Position numbers and translations under genes: made by a program
Notes under the pieces: model-generated
Seen by the model: only the letters and a program-made list of their open reading frames with translations
Databases searched by the model: none
Told to the model about the DNA's origin: nothing
In this document: positions 10,993 to 21,221 of the stretch, in pieces
Layout: the number at the start of each line of letters is the position of its first letter
How positions within the stretch are numbered: position 1 is the first letter of the stretch
Source of the DNA: a bacterium
Lineage (GTDB): Bacteria > Methylomirabilota > Methylomirabilia > Methylomirabilales > 2-02-FULL-66-22
Assembly (NCBI GenBank): GCA_029580855.1
Contig: JAKPQH010000226.1
Span: 1-64,000, forward strand
Reading direction: 5' to 3'
Length of the DNA: 64,000 nt

Positions 10993-12609
10993 TCATTGCA
11001 TCAGGTTCGCAAGCCATCCCAGCAGGCCCACGAGGAGCGTCATGGGGAGGCAGTACTTGAGGGCGACCCGCATGACCTCACCCTCCCGTCCCTGGAGCCC
11101 CGCGGTTGCGCAGGCGACCAGGACCTTCGCGGGGGCGACCATGCTCCCCAGCGACGCGCCGGTCGTCTGCAATGCCGCCGCGATGGCCGGGCTCTGTCGG
11201 AGGAGAACGGCGACGTCGCGCTGGAGGGCGCCGAAGAGCACATTGGCATTGGTGTTCGACCCGGTCACAAAGCAGCCCAGCAGTCCGATGAACGGACTGA
11301 AAATCGGGAAGGCGCGGCCGGCCACCGTGATCACACCCTGCGCCAGCAGGCGGGTCATCCCGGTGTACGACATGATCATGGCCATGACCACCATGAGCAG
11401 AACCGCCAGCGTCGTCGGTATGGCCTGCTTGATCGTCAGCCGGACCACCAACTTCCACCCGCCTGACCGCAGGTGCCCGGTGGCCCGATAGATGGCCCAG
11501 GCTACAAACGCCGAGGCGACCAGATAGGTTCCGGCGTGCTGGAGCACGCTGATGCTGTGCGTGGAACCGTGCGTCACGAACCCCAGGCCGGTCACGGTCC
11601 GCGGGAACGGAATGCGGAGACGCAGCACGTCCAGCGCCGCGGGCGCTCCTGGGATCAGGGTGGCGGCGACCACGATCACGATCACGGCGTAGTACGCGGC
11701 GAAGCCCAGATGAAAGCCCATGCCACCCGAACGCGAGGGCCGCCCCACGGGTCGGTGCGGCGGTTGCCGATCCCCCTCCGCGGGCCAGGTCGGAAGTAGA
11801 CCGCCGTAGCCGCCTGGGACGGCCTGCGCCAAGCGCGCGCCGAACAGGCTCAACCCCAAACCCACCATGCCCGCACCGAAGCCCGCCAGCAGGTAGTATT
11901 CGAAATACGCCAGCCCGAACTGCACCGTCGCCATCGAGAGACCGAGAACGAGAATCGCCCCGAAGCAGCGGCGGATGGGGCGGAGCCCGGCGTGAACGTG
12001 CGCGACAACGAATCCGCTGAGCACGCAGGCGACCCCCAGAAAGCCGGCGGCCCAGGGGCCCAGGACGCGCCCCGAGTAGCCTGTGACCGTCACCAGGGCT
12101 TGAAAAGACGATGAGAGCGTCCCCATGGTCACCGACCATGCGTGGCCCACCAGCGGGACCACCGCCGCTTGGATAGGAGGAAATCCCAACCCGGCCAGCA
12201 CGGGGGCCACCACGGCGACCGGCACGCCGAAGCCCGCCACGCCCTGGAGAAAAGACGAAAACGCGAACCCCAGGATCAGGAGCTGCATGACGTGGTCTTC
12301 CGTCAGGTTGGCCACGCCCACGCCGATGCTCCGGATCGCGCCCGCCTCCTCCGCGATGTTATAGAGGAGCAGCGCCGCCCAGACGATGTAGAGCACATCG
12401 AAAGCAAGAACCATGGCCTTCAGGCCGGCGACCGCCAGGACCATGGGAGTGGCGCCGAGCAGAAGGACGCCCATCGCGGCCGCGGCGATGACCCCCGCGA
12501 ACCCCGCCATGGTTCCGCTCCAGCGGAGCCACACCATGGTCACCAAGACGACGAGGATCGGCAGCGTCGCCGCCGCGAACATCGGAATGGACGACTGGAT
12601 CTCCGCCAT
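10993..12609 (-). CDS. lctP: L-lactate permease (LctP family)
   Basis: A 538-residue integral membrane carrier expected to import L-lactate, and possibly glycolate, by proton symport. Family hallmarks are GVAGFGVPVAVVAPVL, GHAWSVTMGTLSSSFQAL, THGSTHSISVLQH, GSNTNANVLFGALQ and the C-terminal TTGASLGSMVAPAKV; a dozen or more hydrophobic helices are apparent. The ATG at 12609 gives a normal N-terminus (MAEIQSSIPMFAAATLPILVV). The frame extends further upstream but that part is Arg/Pro-rich and unlike the family. It converges with the RND operon, with 63 bp between stops and no clear terminator. It stands alone, with no lld genes beside it. Confidence 0.93.
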   Translation of the reverse strand: MAEIQSSIPMFAAATLPILVVLVTMVWLRWSGTMAGFAGVIAAAAMGVLLLGATPMVLAVAGLKAMVLAFDVLYIVWAALLLYNIAEEAGAIRSIGVGVANLTEDHVMQLLILGFAFSSFLQGVAGFGVPVAVVAPVLAGLGFPPIQAAVVPLVGHAWSVTMGTLSSSFQALVTVTGYSGRVLGPWAAGFLGVACVLSGFVVAHVHAGLRPIRRCFGAILVLGLSMATVQFGLAYFEYYLLAGFGAGMVGLGLSLFGARLAQAVPGGYGGLLPTWPAEGDRQPPHRPVGRPSRSGGMGFHLGFAAYYAVIVIVVAATLIPGAPAALDVLRLRIPFPRTVTGLGFVTHGSTHSISVLQHAGTYLVASAFVAWAIYRATGHLRSGGWKLVVRLTIKQAIPTTLAVLLMVVMAMIMSYTGMTRLLAQGVITVAGRAFPIFSPFIGLLGCFVTGSNTNANVLFGALQRDVAVLLRQSPAIAAALQTTGASLGSMVAPAKVLVACATAGLQGREGEVMRVALKYCLPMTLLVGLLGWLANLMQ

Positions 12610-13546
12610 GGCCTTGCTACCCGTCCCCCGCGGCACGCGTCCCGTGTTTCGTTCGGAGCAATCCGGTCGCGGGCCCCGAGCCGGATTTACCGGAGGACCC
12701 CCGTCTTCCGGCAGATCAGGCTCGGCAAAAACCCCCTGTCCGTCGGACACCATGACGGCGAGGGGCGCGCCCCAGGTGGAGGCCAGAGAGCCGATCCGGA
12801 TGCCCCCAGCGGGCTCAACCCCATCGCCGGCCGCAACCTCTGCCCATGGCCCGGCCGCGCATCGCGTCGGGTGCGCCGCACGGGATCGGCGGACCGATGA
12901 CGGCCGACGCCAGGGCCACCCGGAGCCGGGCGGCGCGCGGCATTGGATCGCTCGGAAACACCGCCGGTATCCCGCGGCGCGCCGGAGAGGAATTGCCGCG
13001 TCGCGATCCGGGCGGCTTCTGGCGATCAACGCCACGGATTCCTCGCGCGCCGTACGGCGATATTTTTCCGTTCCGGCTTCGAGCCGCTCCGTCCGCGGGG
13101 ACCCCGCCGCTCGGGTCGCGTCCTTCGACTCGAGAAATCGGGGATCGGTTCCAGACATCGCGCGCGGAGGTTTCCGAGGTCACCGATTCCCCGATCGGTG
13201 CGTAGCGTTTTGTCGATCCCGACCTTGCTGTCTCTCCGCCGTCCTGCATGCGGCCGTTGGTCGTGGTGACCGTTCGTCGGCCGTTGCCGGAGACTTCCCG
13301 GTGCGGCACGATCCTCCTGCGGTCCACCCGTTCGATCCCTCGATGTTCCACCGATGCGACCCGCATTTCCACACCGACCGCACCGTGCAAACGCCGCGGG
13401 CCGTTGAACACCGTACCGTCGCGCCGCCATCGGCACGCTCGGAAGACGGAATCTCGCCCGCCAGTCGCATCCGTGGTGACCCAGGGACCCGTGCCCATCG
13501 GCGAATGCTCGCCGCTCGCGTCCGTGCCACGCGCCTGGAGCGATTG
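12610..13546. other. Intergenic stretch, no supported gene
   Basis: About 940 bp between the lactate permease start and the nitroreductase stop. Several frames are open on both strands, but their translations are Arg/Pro-rich with no recognisable fold and look like shadows of GC-rich DNA. I saw no RNA gene, repeat or convincing promoter. Confidence 0.5.
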
Positions 13547-14113
13547 TTACGGCAGTCGGCGTGTCTTGTCGGCCGCTTGCGCCCGTGGTTGCGGCGCGGG
13601 TACGCTGTCGGGAAAGCCCATGGCCACGATGCCGGCAACGGTGCTGCCCGGCTGAACCCCTAAAAGCTCGCGGATTTGTGGATTGCTGCCGATGGATAGC
13701 CAGACGCCGCCGATCCGCCTTTCCCATGCGGCCAAAAAGATGTTCTGCAACGCCGCGGCGGCGGCCAGCGGAAAATCGTACCGGTCCAGATCCGTCGTTG
13801 CCGGGGGGCAGACAACCGCAAAAAGCAACGGCGCGCCGCCGAAGTCTTTGGCGAAGTTGCGCAGAGCCTGTTTGCGCGCTTCCGCCAATTCCGGATTTTT
13901 GAGCGGCCCTGCTTCCAGCATCGCCTGGTACCGCATGGCGAGACCCGCGCGCGTCGCGGGTCCAATGAGCACAAACTCCCACGGCTGCTTGTTGCCGTGC
14001 GATGGCGCCCACGTTCCCGCCTCGAATATTTCGGTGACCGTCTGGTCAGGCACCGGGTCGGGTCCGAAAGCGCGGACGGTCCTGCGGCCTTGGATCGCGT
14101 CGCACAATTCCAC
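13547..14113 (-). CDS. Nitroreductase family protein
   Basis: A 188-residue FMN-dependent oxidoreductase of the nitroreductase superfamily, compact like the YdjA/NfnB-type members. The FMN-binding start (AIQGRRTVRAFGPDPVPD), the SHGNKQPWEFVLI strand, and the late AAALQNIFLAAWERRIGGVW and AGIVAMGFPD motifs are present. The GTG at 14113 was chosen because AAAGGAG lies 9 nt upstream; in-frame codons further upstream only add an Arg-rich extension. The physiological substrate is unknown. Neither flanking gene suggests a pathway. Confidence 0.9.
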   Translation of the reverse strand: MELCDAIQGRRTVRAFGPDPVPDQTVTEIFEAGTWAPSHGNKQPWEFVLIGPATRAGLAMRYQAMLEAGPLKNPELAEARKQALRNFAKDFGGAPLLFAVVCPPATTDLDRYDFPLAAAAALQNIFLAAWERRIGGVWLSIGSNPQIRELLGVQPGSTVAGIVAMGFPDSVPAPQPRAQAADKTRRLP

Positions 14114-14773
14114 GGGTCGTTTCTCCTTTGTCAGAAGCAACTGCGCCAAAAAGGCGGGAGTGGCGCGCGGTGTCCGCCGCCGACGCGGAGACGCGGCGCG
14201 CGAACTGGCCTCGCTCGATCTTGTCGCCTCGCCGCGCAACCCGGCTCTCCCCGAGCGCACAGACCTTGCGCGCGCCGCGGTTCAGCCGCAGGTGCCGGCT
14301 GTCTTCGTGGTGCGGCTGCGGCGGGTTCGATCACCACCGGGCAACCCGATGACAATTGAGACACGCCCGCGGCCGCACGCCGGGGCCGGCGAACCCTCCC
14401 GGGGCAACGACGGTCGGGCCGGGGGAGAACAAAGACCGGGACGGCCAACCGCAGCGGACGCTACCACTCGTGGAGGGCCGCGTCAAGCGCGAAGGCGGCC
14501 GCAGGAGCCGTGAAAACGCCCATCGGACCGGCGCGGCAGGTTCGCGCCGGAACTCACCCCCTTCGGACGGTCAGGGGATCCCGGGCCGCGAGATCTGCGG
14601 CCATTGGAGCGCAGATCCTCTCTCGGGCGCGCCGGCCGCCGCGGGGGCCGGGTCGCCTCGGGCGCGGCCCGATCCTCCGCCCCCGGCGGACGCGCGTCGG
14701 CGTCCGCACCGGGCGCCGCGGTCTCCGGCGGCCACGGGGCGGGTGCGCTCACCGTCGTGCGGAAAATCAGGCC
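14114..14773. other. Intergenic stretch, no supported gene
   Basis: About 660 bp between two divergent genes. Open frames here give Gly/Arg/Ala-rich translations only. The region should hold the promoters of both neighbours, but I could not identify one with confidence. Confidence 0.45.
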
Positions 14774-15778
14774 ATGGGGACATTTCTTCCGCGGTCGAAT
14801 TTTCTTCCGGCCGAGGTTACGATAGAATCCATCCCGGAGATGGGATTCATGCGCATTCATCTGCCCGAGCGCCTCAACGTGGAATGGATGCTCAACCACA
14901 TTCGCACCTCTTCATATGGTGTCCCATACCGTTTTGTGGGCCAACGTGTCCTGCGAAGGCCGCTGCGGTTCTCCGGCGTTCCTGTCGTGGCGGAGTTTGA
15001 CCTGTCCAAGGCCGGAACGTTGGGGCTCCGTCTGTTGTCCGACCGCCGGCGTGCCTGTCGGTCGGTCAGGAAGGACGCGATCTCTGTAGGTGACCTTGCT
15101 GTACGTGCCCGCTTCCTCTGGGGACTCAACGATGACCTTGACGTCGATCATCCAGTGATGGCCTCCGACCCCGATATCGCACCGCTGCTCCAACGGTTCG
15201 GGGAACTGCGAATTGTTCGGGCGCCCGATCTGTACGAAGCCCTGCTGGTAGCCGTCATAGGACAACAGGTAAGTGTTCACGCGGCTCAATCCATCCGGCG
15301 GCGCTTGATGGAAAATATCGGAACTCGGATCACGGTGGACGGCGATCACGGCCGCGAGAACTATTACCTTTATCCCTCGCCCCGGCAGCTGATCGCCGCG
15401 GGTGAATTCGCATTGCGCGAGCAGGGTGTGTCACGGCAAAAGTCCGAATACCTCTTGGAAATAGCCGCTCGCGCGGTGGGCGGCGAGTTGCGCGGTGAAG
15501 CCTTTCAGACGCTGTCCGATGAAGACGCACTCAGCCGCCTGTGCGAGATCAAGGGTGTGGGACGCTGGACCGCCGAGATCGCCCTGATGCGCGGGCTGGG
15601 GAGAAAAGACGTTTTTCCCGCCGGTGACCTGGGGCTGCAAGTGGCCGTTCAGGAATTACGGGGCATGCGGGAGCGACCTTCAGAGAAGACCCTGCGGAAG
15701 ATCGCGGAGCGCTGGACGGGCTGGCGCAGCTACGCGGCCTTTTATCTCTGGATGACTCTGCAGGCCAGGGCGCTATAG
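14774..15778 (+). CDS. DNA-3-methyladenine glycosylase II-like (HhH-GPD) protein
   Basis: A base-excision repair glycosylase of 334 residues that would remove alkylated purines. An AlkA-like N-terminal domain (about 1-120) precedes the HhH-GPD domain. The domain is marked by EALLVAVIGQQVSVHAAQSI, the helix-hairpin-helix LCEIKGVGRWTAEIALMRGLG, and the catalytic aspartate Asp285 in VFPAGDLGLQ. The start is uncertain: the ATG at 14774 has only a weak ribosome site, while one at 14848 is preceded by GGAG and would shorten the protein by about 25 residues. The gene stands alone, with no ada or ogt neighbour. Confidence 0.88.
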   Translation: MGTFLPRSNFLPAEVTIESIPEMGFMRIHLPERLNVEWMLNHIRTSSYGVPYRFVGQRVLRRPLRFSGVPVVAEFDLSKAGTLGLRLLSDRRRACRSVRKDAISVGDLAVRARFLWGLNDDLDVDHPVMASDPDIAPLLQRFGELRIVRAPDLYEALLVAVIGQQVSVHAAQSIRRRLMENIGTRITVDGDHGRENYYLYPSPRQLIAAGEFALREQGVSRQKSEYLLEIAARAVGGELRGEAFQTLSDEDALSRLCEIKGVGRWTAEIALMRGLGRKDVFPAGDLGLQVAVQELRGMRERPSEKTLRKIAERWTGWRSYAAFYLWMTLQARAL

Positions 15779-16052
15779 CCCCACCGACGCTTGGAGAGAT
15801 CGGGAGTGGCCGGGCACCTTTCCCCGCCCCGCCAGGACGGTTCGGCGCGGCCGCCGGAAGGATCGTCTCCGCCGTTTCGCATTCACCCGCGTCCGGCCTT
15901 CCGTCCTGTTGTCTCAGTCCATGCCCCCGCAAGGGGTAGACGGCAGAAGTCACATCTGTAACGGACGTCCCCGTGACATCCCCCCTCCGGCTCCTCTTCC
16001 CTTGGTGTGTACCCGCCACTGGGGGGACTCATTCATTCGCCGGACGGGTCTC

Positions 16053-16403
16053 CTACGACTTTTTCGCGGCAACGACGATGATCTCGACTTTCGTGTTGCC
16101 TTCCAATTGCACGCCCACGCAGGCACGAGTCGGGGGATTCCGGGGATCGATCCAGGCGCTCCACACCTCGTTCATCTGCGGCCGCAGCGCGATGTCGGAG
16201 ATGAGGATCTGCGCCGACAGGAGGTGCGACTTATTGGTGCCTGCGGCGGCCAGCGCCGAGTCGATCTTGGCGAGCACCTGTTGTGTCTGGGTCTTGATGT
16301 CGGCGTTCTTGTCGTCCGCGGTGAAGCCCTGCAGGTAGACGGTGTCACCGTATTCGACAACCTGGCTCATGATCGGTCCAACGCCGCGTCGCACGATGGC
16401 CAT
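16053..16403 (-). CDS. RidA family protein (YjgF/YER057c/UK114)
   Basis: A 116-residue member of the Rid family, which hydrolyses reactive enamine/imine intermediates released by PLP enzymes. The core is visible in VVEYGDTVYLQGFTAD, LAKIDSALAAAGTNKSHLL, and the substrate-binding arginine in NPPTRACVGVQL, ending in VEIIVVAAKK. A strong AGGAGGGA ribosome site precedes the ATG. It is a single gene flanked by long gaps. The missing glycine pattern of canonical RidA suggests one of the Rid2-7 subgroups, where activity is less certain. Confidence 0.9.
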   Translation of the reverse strand: MAIVRRGVGPIMSQVVEYGDTVYLQGFTADDKNADIKTQTQQVLAKIDSALAAAGTNKSHLLSAQILISDIALRPQMNEVWSAWIDPRNPPTRACVGVQLEGNTKVEIIVVAAKKS

Positions 16404-16963
16404 GGTTCCCTCCTGTGGTGGCGATCGGTCCGGATGTCAAAGAAACCCGGCGGGGCGTGGGGAAACGCCCACGGGCGGAATCCGGAGCTGGCGCCCCGTC
16501 CCGGGAAGGTCATCGCCGGGCCGGGCCGGAAAAGCCCCGGAAAACCCGCCGCGGGGAACGCTACCACCCGCCGGGGGTGATGTCAAGCGCGCAGACGGGC
16601 ACAGCGCGATGGGAACGGGCATCGGATCGGCGCGGTGACACCGGAACTCTGTGGCCGCGCGATCGGAGGTCCGCTCGGGCGCCTCGGCCACCGGGAGGCG
16701 TCGGGACAGCTCGGGCGGCACCGGCTCGGAGCGCGATGGGATGGCACCGCCGAGCTGTTCCAGGAACTGCCGGATGATGTCCGGCGGCTCGACCACGGCC
16801 ATCGCCCGCGGCGCCCCGCCGCACCGCGGACGGTGCGGCGGCTCCACCGCGTCCACCGACCCGCCTCGCCGCGCGCGCATGCGGCAGCTCGCATGGGCGA
16901 CGGATGTCGGGAGGGAATCCGAGGGTAGGCCAGAGGACGGCGACAGTGTCAGCGCGACATTGC
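16404..16963. other. Intergenic stretch, no supported gene
   Basis: Roughly 560 bp with no convincing coding, RNA or repeat signal. I searched its minus strand for a nucleotidyltransferase partner of the neighbouring HEPN fragment (GSRARG and DxD motifs) and found none. Confidence 0.45.
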
Positions 16964-17259
16964 TCACAGGGTCGGCTCAGACGGGAGGGAGAGCCCCATC
17001 GTGCGGGTGGCGTCTCGGACGGCCCTCCGGATTCGCTCGGCGATGTCGATAGACCCGACCGCCCCGACGCGGGTTGCCTCTTCGTCTTCGCCGGGGCAGC
17101 GCGCAGTAACCGCAAACGGGGTCGGCTCTTCGGCGTCTCGCAGTTTGTCCGCCCATGGAGCGTGAGCGGCGCACAGGCCCAAGAGGTGGCCGAGGTTATG
17201 CGTGTACGGAAAGTCCACGCGTTGAAGGATAAATTCGTTACGGCTCCTTATGCCGTTTA
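16964..17259 (-). pseudogene. HEPN-domain protein fragment (N-terminus missing)
   Basis: The minus strand encodes the C-terminal half of a HEPN domain. It shows FILQRVDFPYTHNLGHLL, then an LxxAEEPTPFAVTARCPGE segment, and the closing helix IDIAERIRRAVRDA. This follows the usual order of FPxTHDLxxLL, LTPYAVxxRYPG and AxxxxxxVxxxV. The first helices, which normally carry the conserved QAxEKxLKA stretch and the Rx4-6H ribonuclease motif, are absent from every frame upstream. An in-frame ATG at 17371 exists, but the added residues are not HEPN-like. It is probably a relic of a HEPN/MNT toxin-antitoxin pair. Confidence 0.6.
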
Positions 17260-17367
17260 CCGAATTTCTCCGGTCAAGTTCATTCTTTGACAACGGTCGA
17301 GGAACGACGATGTGGCCGCTCGTCGGCCCCGGGGTGCAACGGGCATAAATCGTGAGAGACGATGGGC

Positions 17368-18724
17368 TCACGCAGCCAACCCGTAACTCGCCGGACGGAA
17401 CAGATGGCCGTACGTGTCCGTCAATTCAGCCACGAGGGAGCGCTCGTCGGCGGGAAGGTCCGCCAGCACGGCGCCCGTCTTCTCCAGCCACTGCCGCTCG
17501 ACGGGCGACATCACGAGTCGTCCCGACCGGATCCCGTCCTTCAAGACGCGCACGGCCGCACGGCCTGCCGCGACGGTTCGTCGGTAATCATTCGGCTCGA
17601 CAACGATGGCCTGTGCGATCGCCCACGTCGCTTCAGGCGATAGGATGGCGGCCTGTGGGCTGAGCCACCGGTCGGACTCCGTTAACCACTCGCGCAGCGT
17701 GAGCGCCCCACCCCGCTCCAGCGCCTGATTCATCAACCGACAGTCATAGGCAAGAAGCTCGGCATACGCCTCGGGCGCATTGCCCGAGAGCAGCCGCACG
17801 TTCTGCACCGATTCATTGCTCCACAGATCACACATGGCGGCGGCGATGTCGCCCAGGGGGCTGAAATGCGCGCAGGTCGCCGACTTTCCCTCCATGGCGG
17901 TGGGGGCCCCGCTGATGGCCTTGCGGATGGGCCCCTCGTACGCGCAGTCCTTCGGCGGTCCGATGGCACCTCGTTCAAACGCCACGAGGCTCCTGGGAGC
18001 CGTCAGGGCGCGATCCACCGCGGCCAATACCTCGGGGAGCATCCCCTGATGGGCAAGCTGCATGGCGGTGTTGCCGAACCCGCAGGCGGTATCGCCGCCC
18101 GGAATGACCCCGGGCCGCGTCTGGCAGATCTCCACGATCCGGTCCCAGAGCCAGGCCATGTCCCCGGCGGCCAGGACCCCCAGGCCGAACACGAGGCCGC
18201 GGATATCGCCGTACAGCAGCGCCTCGTCGTGCACCTCCTTGCCCCCCACCAACTCGATCGACAGGATATGCGCGCCGGCGTCCGCACAGGCGGCGAACGA
18301 GCGGAGTACCGTGTCGCCGGCGTCCCCCTCCCGGAAAAGCGGCGGACGATCCCGATCGCGGAGGTCGGTGATCGTGGCGCACAGTGCGGATCTCAAGCCA
18401 TGGGCGGTGTGGGCCTCCTCCAGGTGCCGCCGGGGATGGCCGTGATCTCCGCGCCCCACTCCGGGCGGTCCGCCATGGGCGGCAGCAGCTCGAACTCCAG
18501 GACGATCCCGGGAACCTTGCAGGCCAGCGCCCGCTTGATGACACCCCCCGCAATCTCCTCGTAGCGCCCCAGCACCTCGTGCCAGGTAGCGTCGCTGATG
18601 GTCATCGGCGGCAGGGTGAAGTTCACCTCGACCGGACGGATGCGGCGGCGCAGCCAAAGACAAGCCTGTCGGAATCGGCGAACGCCAAGCGGGTGAAGCG
18701 GGAAGCCGGATAGGCGCCGGACAT
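17368..18724 (-). pseudogene. mtaB: Methanol:corrinoid methyltransferase MtaB, two frameshifts
   Basis: MtaB moves the methyl group of methanol to a corrinoid protein. Joined across three frames this is a nearly full-length homolog. It starts at the ATG at 18724 (GGAGGGG upstream) with RFTRLAFADSDRLVFG, shifts near 18635-18648 into VNFTLPPMTISDATW and YEEIAGGV, and shifts again near 18424 into LEEAHTAHGLRSAL. Zinc ligands known for MtaB are all kept: Glu in HILSIELVGGKE, Cys in GDTACGFGNTAM, and Cys in PPKDCAYEGPI. CAHFSPLGD and CDLWSNESVQNV also match. Each shift is repaired by adding one base. No mtaC or mtaA is adjacent. Either this is a recent pseudogene or the sequence has base-call deletions. 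Confidence 0.85.
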
Positions 18725-18876
18725 TTTGCCCCTCCTCGTGCACGATCGGCACGTTGCCGTGACACCCGGCCGGATCCATGGCGATCTCGGCGTCCGCGCG
18801 GTCGGATTCCGGAAATCCGCGCCCCCGGTATCCATGCGATCGAGACCGCCCGCGCCGAACGGTGTGGACCCCCGCG

Positions 18877-19581
18877 TCAGATGGAGAACTCGCCGCCGCT
18901 CCGGGCGCGCTGCTCCCGAGACCCGGAGGCGACGCCGGTGGACTCGCGCCCTCTCGATTCCCGCTCCAGCGCCTCGATCCGGGCGGCCAGCGCGTTCAAG
19001 CGTGCCGCGGTCATATCCGGCAGCTGGACATGGTTCAGGTCGGGCGCGTCTTGCGCGGTGTGCGGCTTGCTCCGTTTGACGATCTGGCCGGGCACGCCGA
19101 CCACCACCGAGTTGGGTGGGACGGACTTGACCACGACCGCGTTGGCCCCGATCCGGCTGTCCGCGCCGACGGTGATGGCACCGAGAATCTTCGCGCCCGC
19201 CCCGACCACGACGCGATCCTCCAGGGTGGGATGCCGCTTGCCCTTGGCCAGGCTCGTCCCGCCCAGCGTCACCCCGTGATAGAGCGTCACGTCCGCACCG
19301 ATCTCGGCCGTTTCTCCGATCACCACGCCCATCCCGTGGTCGACGAAGAATCGCGGCCCGATGTGGGCGCCAGGATGGATCTCGATCCCCGTGAGCGCCC
19401 GGAAGAGATGCGACACCCATCGCCCCGGAAGCTTGAGTCCGCGCGCCCAGAGCCAGTGTGCCACCCGATGCCCCCAGATCGCATGGAGCCCGGGGTAACA
19501 CACGAGGATCTCCAGAACGCTGCGGGCCGCCGGATCGCGGTCGAATACCGACTGAATATCTTGACGAATCGTACGGAACAT
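18877..19581 (-). CDS. cysE: Serine O-acetyltransferase
   Basis: CysE acetylates L-serine with acetyl-CoA, the first step of cysteine synthesis. The 234-residue protein has the short SAT form. A helical N-terminal part contains [17 protein letters not shown], and a left-handed beta-helix of hexapeptide repeats runs from [14 protein letters not shown]. It includes the catalytic [17 protein letters not shown] and [10 protein letters not shown], and the tail is charged. The ATG at 19581 follows AGGGGAC and matches the usual MFRTIRQDI beginning. It lies 71 bp after cysK on the same strand, so the two are probably co-transcribed. Confidence 0.95.
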   Translation of the reverse strand: MFRTIRQDIQSVFDRDPAARSVLEILVCYPGLHAIWGHRVAHWLWARGLKLPGRWVSHLFRALTGIEIHPGAHIGPRFFVDHGMGVVIGETAEIGADVTLYHGVTLGGTSLAKGKRHPTLEDRVVVGAGAKILGAITVGADSRIGANAVVVKSVPPNSVVVGVPGQIVKRSKPHTAQDAPDLNHVQLPDMTAARLNALAARIEALERESRGRESTGVASGSREQRARSGGEFSI

Positions 19582-19652
19582 TGTCGTCCCCTGCGGGACA
19601 CCGGTCGGTTGGCGGACCCGCACGCGACCCACCCGTCCCCGGCGGTGCCCGG

Positions 19653-20585
19653 CTACTCGGCCAAATCCGCGAACAGCGGGGTGCTCAGATACCGTTCGCC
19701 GAACGACGGCACGATGACCACGATCAGCTTGCCCGCGGTCTCTTTCCGACGTGCCACCGTCACGGCCGCCCAGATCGCCGCGCCGGACGAGATACCGACC
19801 AGCAATCCCTCCTCGCGCGCGGTGCGCCGGGCCGTGGCGAAGGCGTCGTCGTTCGTCACGCGGATGACCTCGTCGTAGATCGCGGTATTCAGGACCGCCG
19901 GGATGAACCCCGCGCCGAGGCCCTGGATGAGGTGCGGACCCTTTGGCCCTCCGGACAGCACGGCGGAGGCGTCGGGCTCCACGGCGACGCACCGGAAGGA
20001 CGGCTTGCGCGCCTTGAGGACCTCGCCCACGCCCGTGATCGTTCCGCCGGTGCCGACACCGGAAACCAGGATGTCCGCCTTTCCTTCCGTGTCGCGCCAG
20101 ATCTCCTCGGCGGTCGTCTTCCGGTGAATCTCCGGGTTCGCCGGATTTTGGAACTGTTGCGGGATAAAATAGCGAGGATCACCCGCGGCCAGCTCCTCCG
20201 CCCGCTTGATTGCTCCCGGCATGCCCTCCCTTCCCGGAGTGAGGATGAGCTCTGCCCCGTAGGCCTTGAGCAGCATATGCCGCTCCTTGCTCATCGTCTC
20301 CGGCATCGTGAGGACCAGCTTGTAGCCTCTGGCGGCGCACACGAAGGCCAGGGCGATCCCCGTGTTCCCGCTGGTCGGCTCCAGGATGATCGTGTCCGGC
20401 TTGATCTTGCCCGCCTTCTCGGCGGCCTCGATCATGGACACGCCAATCCGGTCTTTGACACTGTGGGCCGGGTTGTAGTATTCGAGTTTGGCGACCACCT
20501 CCGCCGTGGCGCCCTCCGTCACCCGGCGGAGCCGAACGAGGGGGGTGTTTCCGATCAGCTGTGTCACGTCGTCTGCGATTCGCAT
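19653..20585 (-). CDS. cysK: Cysteine synthase A (O-acetylserine sulfhydrylase)
   Basis: CysK uses O-acetylserine and sulfide to make cysteine with PLP. The 310-residue protein has the IGNTPLVRL opening, the PLP lysine Lys44 in [10 protein letters not shown], the substrate loop [12 protein letters not shown], the phosphate-binding [13 protein letters not shown], and GISSGAA near the end. A GGAAGGGG ribosome site precedes the ATG. It leads the cysK-cysE pair, and the distance to the next gene upstream is over 600 bp, so its promoter should lie there. Confidence 0.96.
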   Translation of the reverse strand: MRIADDVTQLIGNTPLVRLRRVTEGATAEVVAKLEYYNPAHSVKDRIGVSMIEAAEKAGKIKPDTIILEPTSGNTGIALAFVCAARGYKLVLTMPETMSKERHMLLKAYGAELILTPGREGMPGAIKRAEELAAGDPRYFIPQQFQNPANPEIHRKTTAEEIWRDTEGKADILVSGVGTGGTITGVGEVLKARKPSFRCVAVEPDASAVLSGGPKGPHLIQGLGAGFIPAVLNTAIYDEVIRVTNDDAFATARRTAREEGLLVGISSGAAIWAAVTVARRKETAGKLIVVIVPSFGERYLSTPLFADLAE

Positions 20586-21221
20586 CGTTGATTTTCCCCT
20601 TCCTCACCGAAGGCGGGGACGCCTCGGGACCGATGTCGCGGGAGCCGTCTCGGGCTCCGGCCCGGACAGCCCGGTCAACCCGTCGCCGCCGCGGATCGGC
20701 GTCGTGCGGCGGAAGCCGTCGGGGGTCGTCCCGGTCGGAGGACATGCGCGTGGAAGTCGGACGATGAGGCGCAGGGAGGAGAGCCCAGCGCTGGAGGTGC
20801 GGAGCGGGGCTGTGGGTCGTTTTAGCCCGCAGCCCGCTTGGAGGGGTACCGCGAAATCACTCGCCGGCAGCCCGCGGCCCTTGGCTGGCCCGTGCCGCCC
20901 TGTCCAGACTTCATGCTCGGAAAGGCGCCACTCGCTGGCGCCGGCGACAGATGCACCGCATCCCGGCCTCCCCGCCGTTGCTCACAAGCAGTCGCAGGCC
21001 TGGTCCGTCGTCGATCCCGCGACCTACACGCTGCGACAACCACTTGTAAGGGATTAAGCGAGCCGCGTCAATCGGAAGGGCTCGTTCCGGATTTCCGGTC
21101 GGCGGCGCACCTGCAGCCGCGGGCCGACCTCGGAGCCGGCCGGGTCGCCGGCCCACCCTTGGCCGCGTCGGAGCCTCGGGGAAATCGCCGACGTTCGTCG
21201 CCCGGGAGGTCGGGGCGAAGT
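20586..21221. other. Intergenic stretch with two inverted repeats, no gene
   Basis: About 635 bp between the aminotransferase stop and cysK start. It should contain the cysK promoter, though none is clear. Two hairpins stand out: GGGCTGTGGG with CCCGCAGCCC (20807-20835) and a perfect GGCGCCA/TGGCGCC pair with a 5-nt loop (20924-20942). Neither is followed by a T-run on either strand. Open frames here look non-coding. Confidence 0.5.
20924..20942. repeat. Perfect 7-bp inverted repeat
   Basis: GGCGCCA and TGGCGCC flank the 5-nt loop CTCGC. A second, imperfect 10-bp pair lies about 90 bp away at 20807-20835. They may be structured RNA or protein-binding sites in the cysK upstream region; the function is unknown. 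Confidence 0.4.

Noticed and set aside
13026..14012. Minus-strand open frame of 328 codons across the nitroreductase and the upstream gap
   Set aside because: It overlaps the nitroreductase in another frame and shows no motif; residue composition is Arg/Gly-rich throughout.
16437..16967. Possible nucleotidyltransferase (MNT) partner of the HEPN fragment
   Set aside because: None of the three minus frames shows GSRARG or the DxD metal motif; the translations look random.
17150..17300. tRNA or promoter in the AT-richer stretch near 17.2 kb
   Set aside because: No cloverleaf or T-loop could be drawn. The TTGACC-like box on the minus strand lacks a good -10, and the composition is explained by the HEPN relic.
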